A stretch of DNA of 64,000 nucleotides from Dendrobium chrysotoxum (Eukaryota; Streptophyta; Magnoliopsida; Asparagales; Orchidaceae): the NCBI GenBank assembly GCA_019925795.1, contig CM034298.1, positions 26,589,556 through 26,653,555 of the forward strand. Direction: 5' to 3'. The position numbers and the translations under genes are program-made. Within the stretch, counting starts at the first letter, position 1. Each line of letters begins with the position of its first letter. The notes beneath the pieces are model-generated. The model had not been told where the DNA came from. It saw only the letters and a list, made by a program, of their open reading frames with translations, and made no database searches. Below, piece by piece: positions 22,200 to 34,172 of the stretch.

Positions 22200-23650
22200 A
22201 AAAGTACCCCAAAGCCAGTCTACACCCAAGCTTTAAGCAGCTTCCTCCATTATTTGTCTTGATCATTTATGAAGACCTAAACACTAAATTTGAAATATTA
22301 GCCAGACCAAACATGTCTTTGTTATAATCAAAATCAAAGTGGCCTACACCAAAGCTAACAATGCTAACACAATCAACTTCACAATCCCAAGGAAGATCAA
22401 ACTTTAAATCCTCCATTTGATCATCATTAGTGATTATTATTCGATCAATTGTTTGATCATTAACAATAATCAATGATTTTCAATGATATGAGAATTTCAA
22501 ATACAAAGCTCCTCCAAGTTATTGTTCAAATCAATTCCACAAAAAATCCATTGTCTAAATCTAATGAAAATCCAAACATCAAAATCCTATGCTCAAAACC
22601 AAACCCAAAACCCCTTGGTCCATAACCTATTTTTGGAGAATTTGCAATCACCTCAAAACCAAACCAAATGACCTTGGAATCATGATTACTCACTTGAATA
22701 TTGATTAGATATGTCCCTAGGGTCTACCACATAAGTTTCGAAGCATTCAAATCCCTCTAACCTAACAAACATAAAGCATGCAGCAAGGCTACAAAACATT
22801 CAAATATTTATAGTCTCTGACACTGGACATGTCATCGTGGAAATTGACCTTTGAAGCCACCAAAAATCTATTGAGAATGATCATTATCATTAGAATGATT
22901 CATTGAACCATCATTGAACCCTTAGTGAACTTTTGTTGACCATATTTGACCATAAAGGCACTTAAACCTAAACATCAAAACCTCCTAAAATTGAATTTTT
23001 CTTGAACTTTAACATGGGTCAATCAAACCAAAACCTTGAAACCTCCTACAACACATCCCAAATATGATTTGGAATGCATTGAACCAAAATGCAAGTCATG
23101 GTCAACCATAGTTGACCAAAAGTCCCCTTTAGCCTTTAAACTTGCATCTCATGCATCAAAGCATCACCATTGCATAAAATCTACTCCAACATGTCCAAAA
23201 TATCATTTCGAATTAGTTAGACCCAACACTAACTCATTGTCAACCTAGTTGAACAAGTTAACTGTGGTTGATCAAATGAACCCTTTAGTATTCAAACTTG
23301 CATTTAATGCAATGAGACTTCACCAAACCTTAAGACCATCTTCAATAAACTCAAACCATCATTTGAAATAAGTTGGACCAAATCCTAACTCATGGTCATC
23401 ATTGGTTGACTAAGTTAACCTAGTTAACCAGAAGGTCCCTTGAGCATTTAAATGTGCATTTCAAATCAATGACCTACCCATTATATGAAATCACCTCTAA
23501 CAAGTCTAAAATGTCATTTTGAACTGGTTGGACCCAACCCTTGGTTTATTCTGGTTGACCAAGTTAACCATGGTTAAACAAAACATGCATAAACCCTTTA
23601 AAAATTCAAATTCAATACTCCAAACTTTTCTAAACATAATTAACCCATGT
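22200..23650 (+). repeat. Dispersed repeat, copy 1
   Basis: This segment aligns over more than 1 kb, in the same order and orientation, with 56850-58030. Shared landmarks include 'caatgatatgag', 'ccaaaacccctt', 'acctattttt', 'ggacatgtcatc', 'aaacctcctaaaat' and 'ttgaaacctcct'. No protein is encoded. Because copy 2 lies just downstream of a Tat integrase tail and its tandem-repeat region, the repeat is probably the 3' untranslated region or LTR of a Tat-type gypsy element. Confidence 0.75.
23030..23650. repeat. Tandem repeat of about 140-156 bp, four degenerate units
   Basis: Units begin with text like 'tatcatttcgaa', 'catcatttgaaa' or 'gtcattttgaac' at about 23062, 23201, 23357 and 23511. 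Each runs through 'gttggaccca', 'gttgaccaagttaacc' and 'ccctttagc' to 'gcatttaatgca'-type text. Copy 2 (57.83-58.03 kb) has just over one unit before it is cut by other sequence. Confidence 0.7.
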
Positions 23651-24185
23651 GGACTATCCATTGGACCCCTTAGGGTCATCAAAAAAAGTTTCCCCTACTA
23701 AGTGAACCTAAAGGGGTTTTCTTGAACCAATATCTAATCCTTCTCAAATTAAATTACATAAATACTTATAATACGTGTTTATTGATCCATTGCGTGAAAC
23801 CTAGTCAACTCAGCCTATGGGTTTACTTGGGTCAATCAATATGCCTAAACTAAACTAAGAAAACCAAATTTCTAAGCCCTTTAGTAACCTAGACAAAATT
23901 GAATCCTATGGAGTATTTAATTACATTTTAGAACCTCCATTATGTATGCCATAAGTTGCCCTTTCAACATGGATGGCTGATATGTAAAGAATCTTGAAAA
24001 ATAACCCATGTGCCACATGGGTTCAATCATAACTAACTAGCCTGCTATCTATGTAAACTCAAACTCTTTAGAATCTTCCTTTGCATCCTATTGGATAGTC
24101 TATAACAAAAATGGTGGTTGGGTCTGGCTGATGTGGATATGTTGACCTCAACAATGCAGCCAAAAAGAAAAAAAATGCCTAAAAA
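23651..24185. other. Non-coding stretch
   Basis: No gene, element end or repeat was recognised here. Composition is like the preceding repeat, and it may be its continuation. Confidence 0.45.
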
Positions 24186-24642
24186 ATGATTACCTGTCAC
24201 AACCCATACTAAAATCTGGCTCGAATCGCGTCCGCCGTAGCTACAGTGCCTGCCCCCTCAGCAAACAGTGCCGAATGTCAGCAACCCATACTCGCGTGCG
24301 GAGATCTCCCCGATCGCTGCTCTGAATCCCCTTTAAAAGCAAACCGATCTCCCCCTCGCTCTCCAGTTCACAACTCGATGAACCCCGCCACCCCCTTCGC
24401 CTAAATCCCAGCCTCCACACGACTTCTTCCTCCCTAAAACCTAGCAGAAATCCTCCTTCCCTACCCGATCTCCGATCCGCCTCTGCTCAGCCCGACTCCA
24501 GACTGACGCCTGCAGCCTCCACTTCAACAAGCCGTCCGTCCCTATTGGCACGTAACCCGACCGCCTCTTGCCCTAAACCTGGCCAAGAACCTCCTGATCC
24601 TACCTACTCCCCTAGTCGAGCCCTTCTAGGGGCTTCTCGAGC

Positions 24643-24706
<64 letters not shown>

Positions 24707-24900
24707 GGAGAAACCAACCTTCCTTCTTTATTGCTGGCCGACTTCGCTCTTTCTCCGGCATTTCTTCCTATAGGAGCGAAAGTTACGACTTTTTGAATGG
24801 AAGCAACTACGGGAGCTTCTCTCTGTGAAGGTAACTTTCTACCCTCTCATGCGCTTCTTTGGCCAAGTCCAGCAAATCTTGCCGAAGAGAAGGAAATGAG
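24186..24900. other. GC-rich, CpG-rich block
   Basis: GC content rises sharply, with many CG dinucleotides, 'ctttaaaagc' near 24330 as a possible TATA box and an (AG)n run at 24645-24699. Near 24835 the text 'gaaggtaactttct' resembles a plant splice donor and closely matches 'gtaggtaactttct' at 42965 inside the CACTA element. I see no coding frame. It could be the promoter and first untranslated exon of a transposable element or an LTR promoter region. Confidence 0.4.
24645..24699. repeat. (AG)n microsatellite
   Basis: Fifty-five bases of AG repeat inside the GC-rich block. In plants such tracts are common in 5' untranslated regions and promoters. Confidence 0.95.
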
Positions 24901-24959
24901 AACTTAAGGGTTTAGGAAGAATCATGCTCAAATTTCACATAAATCCTGTTCAAATGTCA

Positions 24960-25215
24960 TATAAATCTTGTAGTCCGATAATCCTAATCCTAATTACGAG
25001 TAATTATTAATTGATTGTAATTAATTAGTAATTAATATTAACTAATTTTAATTAATTAGCATTAATTGTAATTAAGTAAGATTAATTTTAATTAATCGTA
25101 ATTGATTAATCATTAAATAATAATTAATTATAATTAATTCTAATTAATTATTATTTGTTATAATTAATTATATTAATTATTATGATTGATTATAATTAAT
25201 AATAAATAAAAAAAT
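24960..25215. repeat. Degenerate 'taattaatt' AT-rich repeat
   Basis: About 250 bp made mostly of TAATTAAT-like words separated by short spacers. This is low-complexity sequence; no gene is seen. Confidence 0.75.
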
Positions 25216-25339
25216 GCAAAAGGGGCTCTCCTCTTGCCTCGTGCCACGAGCCTCCACCGCCGGTCGCCAAGGTATAACCTCTTAACCTTAAAACTCTGAG
25301 AGCTCACCCTTGTCGTTTGCGGTGCACTGGAAAACCACC

Positions 25340-25745
25340 TATGCACGCGCTTTATTGCGCGTGGTGGGATGGAACCCCGGTGCGGCGCCTACGATGAGGC
25401 GGGTGATCACTTAAAGTCCCATCCTCGACGTTCATGTTGAGTCGGCAAACCGCCTATACACGCTCTTTATTACGCGTGGTGGGAAGGGAACCCAGTGCGA
25501 CACCTATGGCGAGGCGGGTAAGCCTTATGCACGCTTTTCTTAGCGTGGTGGGGATAATTTTAAGTACCCGTTCACGGTTCTGTACCTGCGGGGAAACAAC
25601 TGCTCTTCTTTTGAAATAGGTACCGTCAAAGACCCCATGCACGCACTTTATTCCGCGTGGTAGGAATGAAGACCACGACCGAGGTGTCTAAGGACACCTA
25701 CCATGGACGTGCTTTATTGCACGTGGTGGGGTAGTTTTTCCCCTA
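25340..25745 (+). repeat. Array of five related stem-loops
   Basis: Five copies of a hairpin with loop TTTATT (once TTTCTT), followed by 'gtggtgg' or similar. The stems are at 25344-25350 with 25357-25363, 25459-25463 with 25474-25478, 25530-25535 with 25542-25547, 25640-25644 with 25655-25659, and 25707-25712 with 25719-25724. The first three are followed by related 'aaccc..gtgcg...cctat..ggcgaggcgggt' text. Spacings alternate between about 112 and 68 bp, giving a higher unit of about 180 bp. Stem sequences differ between copies while pairing is mostly kept. The function is unknown; it could be part of a retroelement leader or LTR. Confidence 0.75.
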
Positions 25746-28261
25746 AACAGGGGAGACGCCGGGAGGCTGCCAAAATTTTGTCTGAAAAAGACAAGGACTT
25801 GAACAAATTATGAACAGCAGGGGACTTGTTTTGAACACTAAGTGAGAGGAACTCAAATATGACTTGAACAATTTAAAAAAAATTAAACGAATACAAGGGA
25901 CTTTTATTTTAACAATGCAAAAGGACTTGATCGAACAATTTGCTTATACTTGATTTGAATCTAAATGAACTATAAATCAAGCTTAAATGAATTTGAATTT
26001 AAACAAATAATGATGAATCAATCTAAATGCAAATAATACCATCATATGCAAGGGAAAGGAAACCCAAATTTAATCTGAGTACAAGGATTTATGAACTTAG
26101 ACTCGAATGAACGAGTTTTGGAGAACCAAACGCATGATCATATTGGAAATATAGAAGTGCTTATCAATGACTTGATAATCCAAACAAACATCAATGAACA
26201 AAAATCACTATACAAAGTGCAAACTATTTTCAAAGAGAGTGAAGTGCTTATGTTTGCCATCCCATAAGCAATGAAGCTAAAGAGAATGAGTAATTTGATT
26301 TCAAGCAAAGCATCCTAAGGTCCATAGCGCACTATAAATGATAATGATTAGTGCACAACACTCATGCCGACTTGCAAGCAAACACATCAAACAACAAAAG
26401 ATTTGTGATGCATATGGTGAATCTTTCATTGGCGATAAGAAATCAATAGGACAACCACAAACAAGCAATGGAGAGCAGAAATAATGTGTGTCATGATCTC
26501 ATACAAGATGAAAGATACCCTCAAAGGAATGTGTTGGACAACTATAAGTAATAAACAAGAGGATACATTCATGAATGATATGTATGTGAAAGATGTGCAA
26601 TAAATAAGCCACTATGCCGTCAACGTCAGTATACAACCAAGTGTATAAAATCTTAGAAGCAACCAATGGTGGAGACTATGGAGGATAAGGAAGTTCATAT
26701 GAGCAAAGTAGTTAAAAGTATTCTCTACTAAATGCCAAAGGTCGTCATGCTAGCATGAGTACTAATTACAACAAGTATGGGTGTTAAACTTGGTGTGCGT
26801 ACTATATATGACCTATCCACAAGTGTTGTCGTGGTACAATCATAGGTAAAGTCTGAATAGCTGATATATTTACAAAGTGTGAAGAATACAGAAGTCAATG
26901 ATAATCACCCAAATTGTTGGCAATAATAATGTGACAAGTGTACATGTCTGTCCCCTATGAAAGAGAAGTTAGACATACAATATACAAGATAACTCGGTGT
27001 ATGTGAAAAAAGCTTGAAATGTATACAACAAGTTTGCCATAGACGTAAAGAGAAATTCAACAACTGTCCCAATCAGCTCAAGGGATATAAAAATTATTTG
27101 GAAATGAATATCTTACAAAATTTTCCTGGAGAATCTGATGTATTCTCCATCACTACAACTATTAGTTCAAGGTAGTGAGCATTGAGTCCACACGTGGGCT
27201 CTACGAAGAGAAAGCTAGATCAAATCATTATGAATTGAGTGAATCTCAATCCAACCAGGTTTCGAACATCGAGTTGGATAAGGTTATCGAGACTTGCAAA
27301 TCCTTGATGAGCAATGGTCCTACATTTAACATACCACTCACAAGCAGATATACAGAGAGATTATGGCAAATACGAGCTCCTACAAGCTACTGCAGAAGAC
27401 TCTTACACATCTACCTGCCTACCAACAACAGTAGTGGAGATCGTATGATACTACGCCACTGGATCTGCAACACTCGTATAAGCAGACAGAAGGCGTCTAC
27501 GAGCTTCCAAATCCAAGGCTGCATTCAAGCGAGGGTTTTCTTGCACAACTGAGCAGCGTTAAATGTATAAAATGTCCCCCGCATGTGCACTTTAATTTGT
27601 ATACACATAGGTACACAAAAGGGGATATATAATAAACCCACATGGGCCCTGGCGAGCGTGTTGTTGGTACACACATGATGTCTAGGGATACTGCGTGGGT
27701 CAATAAGTGAATTCCAGTTTGAGCCCGATCCTCCTATACAGGTAGATAGGACTCGACACGGCTCAAACCATTAAATAAATATGCGGTTGCGAGATCGATC
27801 GGGATATTTATTTTATAGTTCATATTAGGCCTTCAAGGCCTATAATCAAGAGAATTCACTAACAAAGGTCCAAAGCCTACGAAACTCGATCCTCTACCGA
27901 CCAGTAGATATAGTCGACAGGGTCCAATCAATAAAATATAAATGATCTCATGCATCCCAATGATGGCCGTGTTGAATGAAAATATCAATCGGAAGGGTCC
28001 ATTTCAAATATTTCAAAATACCACCCAAACTCCCACAAAATCCAAAACTCCAAACTCCAAACAATCCCAAAGTCCCAAACTCCAAAATATTTAAAATTGG
28101 AATAAATCCATCAAACACTTAAAGAAAAATCCATCCACTCTCCGCAACAGTTTGCCGAGGTGGACAAATCTGAAAATAACTGTAGCTCACAAAGAGCTAA
28201 TGCCTGGTTAAAAATATCACTAGGATCCATTCTCAAGTAATCTCCTGCCAACAAGGATGTG
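25746..28261. other. Unassigned sequence
   Basis: No gene was recognised. One open frame of 125 codons (27175-27552, plus strand) has no motif I know and its composition is unremarkable. Weakly repeated text, 'gatcctcctatacaggtagat' and 'gatcctctaccgaccagtagat', occurs about 160 bp apart near 27727 and 27886. The GC-richer composition from 27.6 kb on resembles LTR sequence of an unidentified element. Confidence 0.4.
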
Positions 28262-28410
28262 GTATGAGTCCTCTAACCGACAGTTTCACCGCCAATTGGC
28301 ACTGCAGGATAAACAGTTATGACTCGGAGCCCTTTGAACCAGGTGGTCGTCGCCAAATGGCACCATTATATTATGGTTATGGCTAGAGCCCGTATGCTCC
28401 CCAATGGCAT
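28262..28410. repeat. Tandem repeat of about 60 bp, 2.4 units
   Basis: Units start at 28266, 28327 and 28386 with 'gagtcctct', 'gagcccttt' and 'gagcccgta', and carry 'cgccaattggcac', 'cgccaaatggcac' or 'ccccaatggcat' in the middle, then 'gttatg' near the end. Confidence 0.7.
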
Positions 28411-30174
28411 CAAATTCTTTAGACATGAATAAATAGGGTATGATCGATAGGGCACAAAGCCCTCTATTAGCTAAGGTGGATTCAAATTTGTCCCCTTAAG
28501 CAAATACCCACTCCAGGTCTACAAGGTACCCTTGGACGAAGCAACCCATGGCTGCTGATAAGGATCCTTCTGTCAAGTTGGGTCGACTTCCTCCTCTGAC
28601 TAAGTAGACCAGGGGCCACGATGGCCCGGGATGACGGAACCATGGGATCTTGATCGGGTCCATCATCCATTCCCCCACCATCCACTTTAAGTGCAAGATG
28701 GTGAAATTTCCAATTTTAAATGTCAAATCTTCAAATTTCCTACACCTAATCCATGCTGGTACTATATGCCACATAACGTGTATTTCTTACGTATCTGATT
28801 GACGACTAGCCTTAATCAAAAGTTCTCTCTCGTGATCGGGAGGGGTAATTAACTATAGGGCTTGCGCCTATAGGAAACCAGAACTCAGATCATAAAGTCC
28901 TCGCAAAATGAGGGAGAAATCTCTGGGTAGTGTCTTATCTACAAACCCATCTGCCTTCCAAAATTTACCCCAGAACTTAATTCGTTAAAACTCCCCCATA
29001 AGAAAGCAAAGCGGGCGGAGGCCGGGGCCGAATTTTCGAAGCCCACATGATAGAATTTGATCTTCAGATCCCTTATTCTCTCTCTTTTAAATACCCCCAT
29101 TTTTTTCTCTAAATAGAGGTTGATTCTTTGCATTCCATTAGCCTCATATAGCTCTCTCATGTCCTCTATAGCCTTCCCCAACCCCTGTAGCTCTAGAAGT
29201 CATTAAGTGAGGTGTTCCAAGAAAGATCTAAGAGGAAAATTTCCAAACTAGACAACTCTCCATTTAAAGCTTTTTAGACCTTGAGGTCTTGAAGGAAGAT
29301 CAAGAGGGAGTCTATATGAGTCCCTGGATCCAAAATAAAGAAGATCTATCCACTAGATTGAGGTATTTATCTAACCCAAGTTTAAAGCTTCAAGTCTAAA
29401 TAACTTTTTATAAAATAACTTTAAAAGCTTCCAAACACTTCCATACTCTTCATCTGAGTGTTCGGAAGCTATATTTCAAATTTCATGGCATTGAAATCAG
29501 TATGCAAAAAGAACTGAATCTTCTCCCAAATGCCTCAATTTCCTTCTTGCATGGATAGGGTTCATCATAGTTGTTCATTTCAATTGAATGGCTTAAATTC
29601 AGTTAGATGGACCCTTTGATCCATTTGACTTTGAGTGCTAGATGGATGAAATACTATCCATTAATCCCATATTGCATCCATCCAATGACCCATAATTGTG
29701 TTGATGTAATTTATGAATTTGTTCAACCCATCGATTGGTCTACACCTATCAAGTGCCACCATGCAATCATTAACAATTATTGTGCCATCACACAGTCATT
29801 GAAAATGATAGTCATGTCATTAAAATAAATAAATAAATAGATTTTTATTTTAAGAAATGCCCTAGAACTTTAAAAAGTTTCCATAATTCTATATATTATC
29901 AAAATTTTAAGTTCTTAGGCTCATCAAAACCATCTTGAGCTAAATTTTAGGTTGAAAATAATTTCAAAGCATTTTGATCTCTATGGAGAGAGTAATTGAG
30001 GTTTTCAATTCTACTAATTTTCATTAATAACTCCATAATTAGGGGTCCAATTGAGCTCAATTTTGATAGAGCAAACTAGGGTATGTGATCTACATACCCT
30101 AATTTTCTTATGCTATAATGATCATTGGAATTATGTTAATTGAATTTCCAAAGTTATGGGCCATAATTTAACCC
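28411..30174. other. Unassigned sequence flanking the LINE insertion
   Basis: No gene was recognised. An 80-codon minus-strand frame at 28939-29181 has no known motif. 'cttttaaatacccc' near 29086 could be an LTR TATA box. A small perfect hairpin (agggtatgt, loop gatct, acataccct) lies at about 30083-30105. The LINE at 30194-36057 inserted into this sequence, which resumes at 36077. Confidence 0.4.
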
Positions 30175-30193
30175 AAAACTTTGGTAATTCATT

Positions 30194-31352
30194 TTTTTTT
30201 TGGGGAAAACCTTCAGCGGGGCCTACATGTTAATATCAAAAAAATTAGTACAAGGTCCTTAAAGGGCCCTCAAGTTCACTAATGCTCGAATGAGCTACAA
30301 AAAGAAAGCAAAAGAAAAATCCTAAGAGCCAGATGTCCTTGCTAAAGAAAAGTATAAGAAATGTTGGGAACATTCTACGGTGCACAAGAGCAAGCACCCA
30401 AAAAGGAAAAGTGGACCAAAAAAAGACAGCCAGATCCAGCTTCTCGCCAAAAATTAATATACTATGAACACCTGCAAAAAGAGAATTCTGCAAAATAGGG
30501 TAATGCATAAAATAGATGTAACAAAAGTATAAATAAATTCTATCCAATCCAGGCAGCTAAGAAGAAAACAAACGAACAAGAAGATAGGTAATAGTGTAGG
30601 GATTCAACCAATCACTAAATAACCAAGGCAACCTACCAGCAGGATAACCAAAAGAAAAGGATAGAGACTGATAAGGCTTAGGATAAAAATAGAACACCGA
30701 CCTCATAAGGTAATCCACAAGCCACTCAGTCCAACCCTAAGGAGCAAATAGCAACCACCGCAAAAAGGGCCCGGAACAGCAGAGCTAAAGGCTACGAGCA
30801 GAACAGGACCTAACCACCCAAAAATCACAGAAATCTAGCATGAGGCCTATCAGCACAAGGTGATACAAGAGCCAAACCATCATCCCGGTATCATAACAGA
30901 ACAACCAAATCAGATAGGGAACCAGTAAAATAATAACATAGGCCAGACAGCCCAAACAACCAACCTGACTCCCACGAATACCCCCAGTCAGCCAATAACG
31001 CAACCTGAAGGTAGGAGAACAACAATGGGAAATACCATCAGCATCATCACTAGTGCAATCAGAGCTCAAGTCTATATCCAACAAGACAATAACTACATTG
31101 AGAAACACAGGGAGATGCCAGCAGAAAAACAAAAATAGCACAGAGAACCCTAAGAGGCCCCAACGAAACCACAACCTAGACCTGAAATATCACAAAAGGG
31201 CAAAAGAAAACCAGATAGGATGACGCATCCAGAAAAGCCACCCGAGGAAACACAACCCAGCACCCCCACAAATAAACAGAAACCAGAAAGGAAACCCCCA
31301 GCAACCAAAATCACATCAGGGCAACCAAAAGAACCACCACCAAAGACCCCAA
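30194..31352 (-). mobile_element. LINE 3' untranslated region
   Basis: About 1.16 kb follows the ORF2 stop on the minus strand and ends in a poly(A) tail. The last 150 bp match the 3' ends at 18540-18690 and 38560-38725. Long frames inside it lack protein-like composition and are not conserved between copies. Confidence 0.8.
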
Positions 31353-34160
31353 TTAAACATTAACATAGGGGAGACCAAGCTCATCCAATCGAAGTAAGCC
31401 TTTAAGAATACCAGGAGTGGTGGCCCCAGTAAAATCCCAATTAGATAGCCAAGAGGCACAAGCATTACCATCCTTACAAATATGATGAAAAGAATAGTTC
31501 ATAAAAATCAAAAGACTCTTCATTTTTTAACCTAATAAAAAAGATGAGGAGTGCAACACATATCCTCCACAACATTAAAAATTCTGAAATCATATTCATA
31601 ATCCATCTCAATAAGAATGTTAGTAAGATTAACATAGATACAAATCTTAAGACCATAAAGAATAGCCATAGTGATAGCGATAGCATTATTGCCCCTCGGG
31701 ACAGGACCAACAAAAGCCACAACAAGATTACCATTACTGTCCCTGATAGTACCACCAAAGCCCATCAAATAGCCATTGCTAGTACCCGCAACATTTAATT
31801 TAAAAAAATTAATGGGAGGTTTGAACCAATTGATAATATTGTCCTTTAAAAAAAGCGGTAACCCCTCCAAATTAAGGCTTAATTTAGCACCAATAAAATA
31901 ATAATTTTTAAAGTTCTTCAAAGAGAGAAAATTAACAGCACAAAGAGACAAAACCTTATCTTTAACCTTTTGAATAACCTTCTGATGATTCATCCGAACA
32001 CCATCGAAGAGAGAATTATTCCTCTCCAACCAAAGGAACCAAAGAATGAGGGAAGGAATAACAATACGGATGTGCCCTCTAGAGTTGATGAACCAAGCCT
32101 TAAGCATAGAATTAAGAGACAAAAGGGCATTAAAGTAATTTAATTGAAACAAATCATCAAAATAAATCCAGGTTTTGACAGCAACTAGGACAGAAATAAA
32201 AACATGATGCATATTCTCAATGTGATAACAACATTGACACTTGGAAGGAAACATAAAACCTTTATTGGTGAGATTATCATCCGTGGGAATAAATTTATGC
32301 AGAATTCTCCAAATATAGATAGACACAGTAGTAGGAATAGTCCTATGCCAAATGAAAGAAAAAATATTACCACTATTCTTATGAGTTCTTAAAAATTGCC
32401 AAGCTTTATTTAGGTGAAAACCAGTATCATTAGATAAATCAAATAAGATAACATCCTTAGCATCAGTATTAATAAGCAAGTTAAGGATTTAAGGAATAAT
32501 AAACTCAGGCACAACATTAGTAAGTTTCTCATAATCCCAACAATTATTCGTAAAGAAAGACTTAACCTTAGTCGAAGCAATAGAAGACTAATTCAAGATA
32601 TTATGAAGAGATTGATTACCTAACCAACAATCTTGCCAAAAGAAAGCATTACCATCACCAAGGCCCCAAGAGATGTAAGGCTCAACCTTCCATATAACCT
32701 TGCAAAACCTTTGCCACCTTTAGAATTACCCTGCTTAGAGTAACAAGTAGTAGGATGTTTGCCAACATAGTATCTGGAAGACATAAAATTAGCCCAAAGG
32801 CTCGCTTTAGCACAAAAATTATACCAAAGCATAAAAGAGAAAGCTAGAGCCAAGTCATACATATTCTTACAACCTCAAACCCCTTCAGCTAGAACACCAC
32901 AACATTTATCCCTGGCCGCCCAAGCAATTTTGGAATTAAAGAAGTACCTTTCCAAAAAAATTATTAATAAGTTTATGCACCCAATTACAAACTTCTTAAG
33001 TTGGAAAAATAGTTTGAAAACTATAAACCAGAAGCAAGCATAAGACACTTTTAATAAGAGTAATTCTACCACCAAAGCTCAGAATTTTAGAATCCCAACT
33101 TAAAAGTTTAATTTGAGTAGAGGTAATAAGATCATCAAAGAGAAAGGTTTTCTTTCTACCTTTATAAAGAGGGCACCTAGATACTTAATGGGAAAATTAC
33201 CATGGGTTAAACCAGTTAAATCTTTAATAGCTAAAATAGGATTATCATGAATGATCTTTGAAGGAATAAAATAACTTTTATTTTTGTTGAAAGATAAACC
33301 ACTGACCATCTTAAATTGATTAAAAAACTCCATAAGTTTTGGAATTCTATTGGTAGAAGCATTGGTAAAAATAATAAAATCATCCATAAAACATAAATGA
33401 GAAATGGGAAAACATCCAAAGTTCTAAAGTAAAGACTAGGATTATTCTCAAAAAGATTGGTTAAGCCTCTAGATAAAGAATCAGCAGCAATAATAAAAAT
33501 AGCAGGAGAAATATGGTCCCCCTGCCTTAAATCATGAGAAGATTTAAAGAAATCATTAGTAGAACCATTCACAATAATAGAGAAATAAACACCTTCAATA
33601 CAGTTCTTAATAAGATTAATAAAAATAGAGTTCAAGCCAAATAACTCCAATATATGATAAATAAAGGACCAGTCAATATTGTCATAAGCCTTGGCAATAT
33701 CAAGCTTTAAAATCAGATTCCCCCTTCTCACTTTGACATCCAAATCATAACAGAATTCTTGAGCCAACAAAATATTATGTATAATAACCCTACTGTTCAC
33801 AAAACCCATATGAGAATTAGAGATAATTCTAGGTAAAAGAGGAGTAAGATGATTCATGGTAATCTTGGAAATCAACTTATTTAAAAAGGTACAAAGACTG
33901 ATAGGTCTAAAATCATTCCAAGTGTTGAAAGCTTTTGTTTTAGGAATAGGCACAATGAAGTAGAAGTAAAAAACATAGGAATAAAGTTACCAGAAAAAAA
34001 ATCCATAGTAGTTCTACGAGGCTCAAGTAAAACAAGAAGAAATAAGGGGCTCAAGTAAAACAAGAATAGAGACATTATGCATGTGACATAAATTCTTCAC
34101 ATGAATTCTAGAGGAAGGACAACCAATCCCACTCACATTCCAAATAATAGAGTTAAACAT
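31353..34160 (-). pseudogene. LINE ORF2: endonuclease remnant, reverse transcriptase, zinc domain, RNase H
   Basis: It starts at 34160 (MFNSIIWNVSGIGCPSS), only 12 bp after the ORF1 stop. After about 38 codons the endonuclease is deleted at a duplicated 'ggctcaagtaaaacaagaa' (about 34020 and 34050). Reverse transcriptase resumes with MDFFSGNFIP, then FRPISLC, LKLDIAKAYDNIDW and RQGDHISP. The active site reads FMDD near 33380. Frameshifts follow. The longest frame (32479-31532) holds the zinc domain (WHRTIPTTVSIYIW, DDNLTNKG, CQC) and an RNase H-like region whose first Asp is Ala (KLNVAGT). The end reads HICKDGNACASWLSNW. It is non-functional. Confidence 0.88.
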
Positions 34161-34172
34161 AAAAAAACAAAC

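Noticed and set aside
27175..27552. 125-codon plus-strand frame
   Set aside because: No motif, no conserved partner in the window, and no promoter or splice context was recognised; kept only as a note.
28939..29181. 80-codon minus-strand frame
   Set aside because: No recognised motif and no supporting context; could be chance.
30785..31174. 129-codon minus-strand frame
   Set aside because: It falls in the LINE 3' untranslated region and has no similarity to the corresponding part of the other copy.
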